Positions 62,866-64,000 of a stretch of 64,000 nt of DNA are shown here, in pieces (the first letter of the stretch is position 1; the number at the start of each line of letters is the position of its first letter). Under the pieces are notes generated by a model. It saw nothing but the letters and a program-made list of their open reading frames with translations. It was not told where the DNA came from and did no database searches. Location: NCBI RefSeq assembly GCF_003143775.1, contig NZ_QFRJ01000007.1, forward strand, positions 124,001-188,000, in the 5' to 3' direction. This DNA comes from Brumimicrobium oceani (GTDB lineage Bacteria; Bacteroidota; Bacteroidia; Flavobacteriales_D; Crocinitomicaceae). The position numbers and the translations under genes were made by a program.

Positions 62866-63804
62866 ATGAATAAAGTAATCCTTGCGCATTTCGCGCTTTT
62901 CGCTCTTAACGCAATTTATGGTGCCAATCATTTATTAGCCAAAGGAGTTACCCCAGATTATTTAGGTCCCAATGGATTTATCTTGCTACGTGGTGGAATT
63001 ACAACTGTACTTTTTCTGATTATCTTTTTTGGTTTTATTCGTGAAAAAGTAGACAAAAAGGATTTACCCCGCTTAGCCATTACTGGACTTTTTGGAGTCT
63101 GTTTGAATCAACTATTTTTCTTTAATGGATTAGCATTGACTTCTCCCATGAATGTTGGAATTATCATGACTTCAACTCCGATTTTAGTCGTTATTCTGTC
63201 CTATTTTATTCTCAAAGAAAAGATTACAAAACTCAAAGCACTTGGAGTCTTTGTTGGAGCGATAGGAGCAATTGCTTTAACTACAATTGGTCAAGAACCT
63301 GAGTTTGATTCTCCATTGGGAGATTTATATATTTTCATAAATGCGCTTTCTTTTGGGTTGTATTTGGTGTTGGTGAAACCGCTGATGAGCAAGTACAAAC
63401 CTTTGACGGTAATTACCTACAACTTCATTTTTGGATTTATTTTCATCATGATGTATCCACCAGTTTGGACGGAAGTAGCTGTTGCAGAATTCAATATATT
63501 CCCGATAGATGTTTGGTTAAAAACTGCGTATATTATCATTGGAGCTACGTTTTTCACCTATTTGTTAAACACTTTTGCCCTAAAACACGTTACCCCGAGT
63601 GTCAGCGGAAGTTACATTTATACCCAACCTGTTTTAGTAATGTTCTTTACATTTTTATTCGCCTATATTGGTTGGACAGAAAACTTTATAGGAGCAATAA
63701 GTTTAGAAAAGATTCTCTTTATGCTGATGATTTTTGCTGGAGTTTTTATGATTTCGAGGTCGAGTTATCGAGAAAGGAAATTAAAAATGAAGAATGAAAA
63801 GTGA
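62866..63804 (+). CDS. EamA/DMT-superfamily transporter
   Basis: A 312-residue protein with ten membrane helices in two EamA repeats (first about 5-140 with NHLLAKGVTP and LNQLFFFNGLALTSPMNVGIIMTSTPI; second about 155-300 with YTQPVLVMFFTFLFAYIGW). DMT transporters export metabolites such as amino acids; the substrate is unknown. A basic C-terminal tail (SSYRERKLKMKNEK) faces the cytoplasm. Cotranscribed with the ArsC-like gene. Confidence 0.9.
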   Translation: MNKVILAHFALFALNAIYGANHLLAKGVTPDYLGPNGFILLRGGITTVLFLIIFFGFIREKVDKKDLPRLAITGLFGVCLNQLFFFNGLALTSPMNVGIIMTSTPILVVILSYFILKEKITKLKALGVFVGAIGAIALTTIGQEPEFDSPLGDLYIFINALSFGLYLVLVKPLMSKYKPLTVITYNFIFGFIFIMMYPPVWTEVAVAEFNIFPIDVWLKTAYIIIGATFFTYLLNTFALKHVTPSVSGSYIYTQPVLVMFFTFLFAYIGWTENFIGAISLEKILFMLMIFAGVFMISRSSYRERKLKMKNEK

Positions 63805-63902
63805 AAAATTGGTTCGGTGGGAAGTAGTAATCTGATGAAAGGTGCCTATCAATATTTTATAAAGTAATGAAATTATTTAAGATGTATTACCTAGCAAATG
63901 GT

Positions 63903-63990
63903 TTGCGCTGTAATGGAACGCTGATGACACGGATGCTTTGGGCTTACGCAGCAGAACTGCAAGCAACGCGGATGGTCACGGATTTCTTGC
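63903..63990. repeat. Dispersed-repeat sequence at window end
   Basis: GCGCTGTAATGGAACGCTGATGACACGGAT and CAACGCGGATGGTCACGGATTTC parallel the pieces at 6371-6430 (CGCGGATGACACAGATT...CACGGATT) and 7938-7955 (GCGCTGTAATGGAACG). This appears to be another copy of an intergenic palindrome family; the window ends in it. Confidence 0.55.
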
Positions 63991-64000
63991 TTCATGAATC

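Noticed and set aside
1-64000. tRNA, rRNA, tmRNA or phage genes
   Set aside because: I looked for cloverleaf arms with TTC-type loops and CCA-adjacent stems in the larger gaps and saw none convincing by eye; a covariance-model scan would be needed to exclude them.

Overview
The window looks like a chromosomal segment of a low-GC member of the Bacteroidota, most likely order Flavobacteriales. Evidence: at least five secreted proteins end in a type IX secretion (T9SS) sorting domain, there are TAnnTTTG promoter elements just upstream of several genes, a DUF349 protein, a dut/nucleotidyltransferase/TPR/DUF4292/EnvC-like gene string, and many short intergenic palindromes. I saw no rRNA, tRNA, phage, insertion sequence with a transposase, or CRISPR array. 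A family-level placement cannot be made from this sequence alone.

Layout. 1-8.4 kb: a DUF349 protein (cut by the window edge) with a PfkB kinase, a lipoprotein, a 61-62 bp tandem array, a large AsmA-like protein, and a nicotinamide riboside uptake/kinase pair (pnuC + NadR-like kinase). 8.5-15.8 kb: a minus-strand block that reads as a light-response regulon: a CarH-like MerR regulator with cobalamin-photoreceptor residues, an ECF sigma factor, crtI, crtB, idi, a pterin synthase, a flavin reductase-like protein and a photolyase. 16-30.3 kb: surface polysaccharide genes: two near-identical sugar-nucleotide SDR enzymes, a solitary Wzm-type permease, five or six glycosyltransferases, an FkbM methyltransferase, a nucleotidyltransferase-kinase fusion and an MsbA-type ABC exporter, with a T9SS metalloprotease in between. 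30.4-37.8 kb: a large PKD/T9SS surface protein, a methyltransferase bracketed by two 265-bp copies of a nested palindrome, and a two-gene multicopper oxidase-like pair. 38.3-43.6 kb: the dut-to-EnvC operon. 43.6-56.4 kb: a second tandem array of the same family as the first, a 53-codon membrane protein gene, fumC, lipoproteins, a second metalloprotease, lysS, metG and a delta-60 repeat T9SS protein beside a broken copy of its own tail. 56.5-64 kb: Ppx/GppA phosphatase, an ABC-2 exporter, a Crp-type regulator divergent from fbp, a PIN/UPF0175 toxin-antitoxin pair, an ArsC-like protein and an EamA transporter.

How it fits together. The clearest functional unit is the light block: sensing (B12-dependent MerR), transcriptional output (ECF sigma), photoprotection (carotenoid precursor synthesis) and repair (photolyase, with pterin and flavin enzymes alongside). 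The polysaccharide block is an export pathway with nucleotide-sugar supply, transfer, decoration and export. The most unusual non-coding content is a set of at least three dispersed intergenic repeat families: the CTGCGAAAATC-type tandem arrays, a TTAATGTTTAA-bounded element of about 170 bp with an internal hairpin held by compensatory changes, and a 205-bp three-tier nested palindrome.
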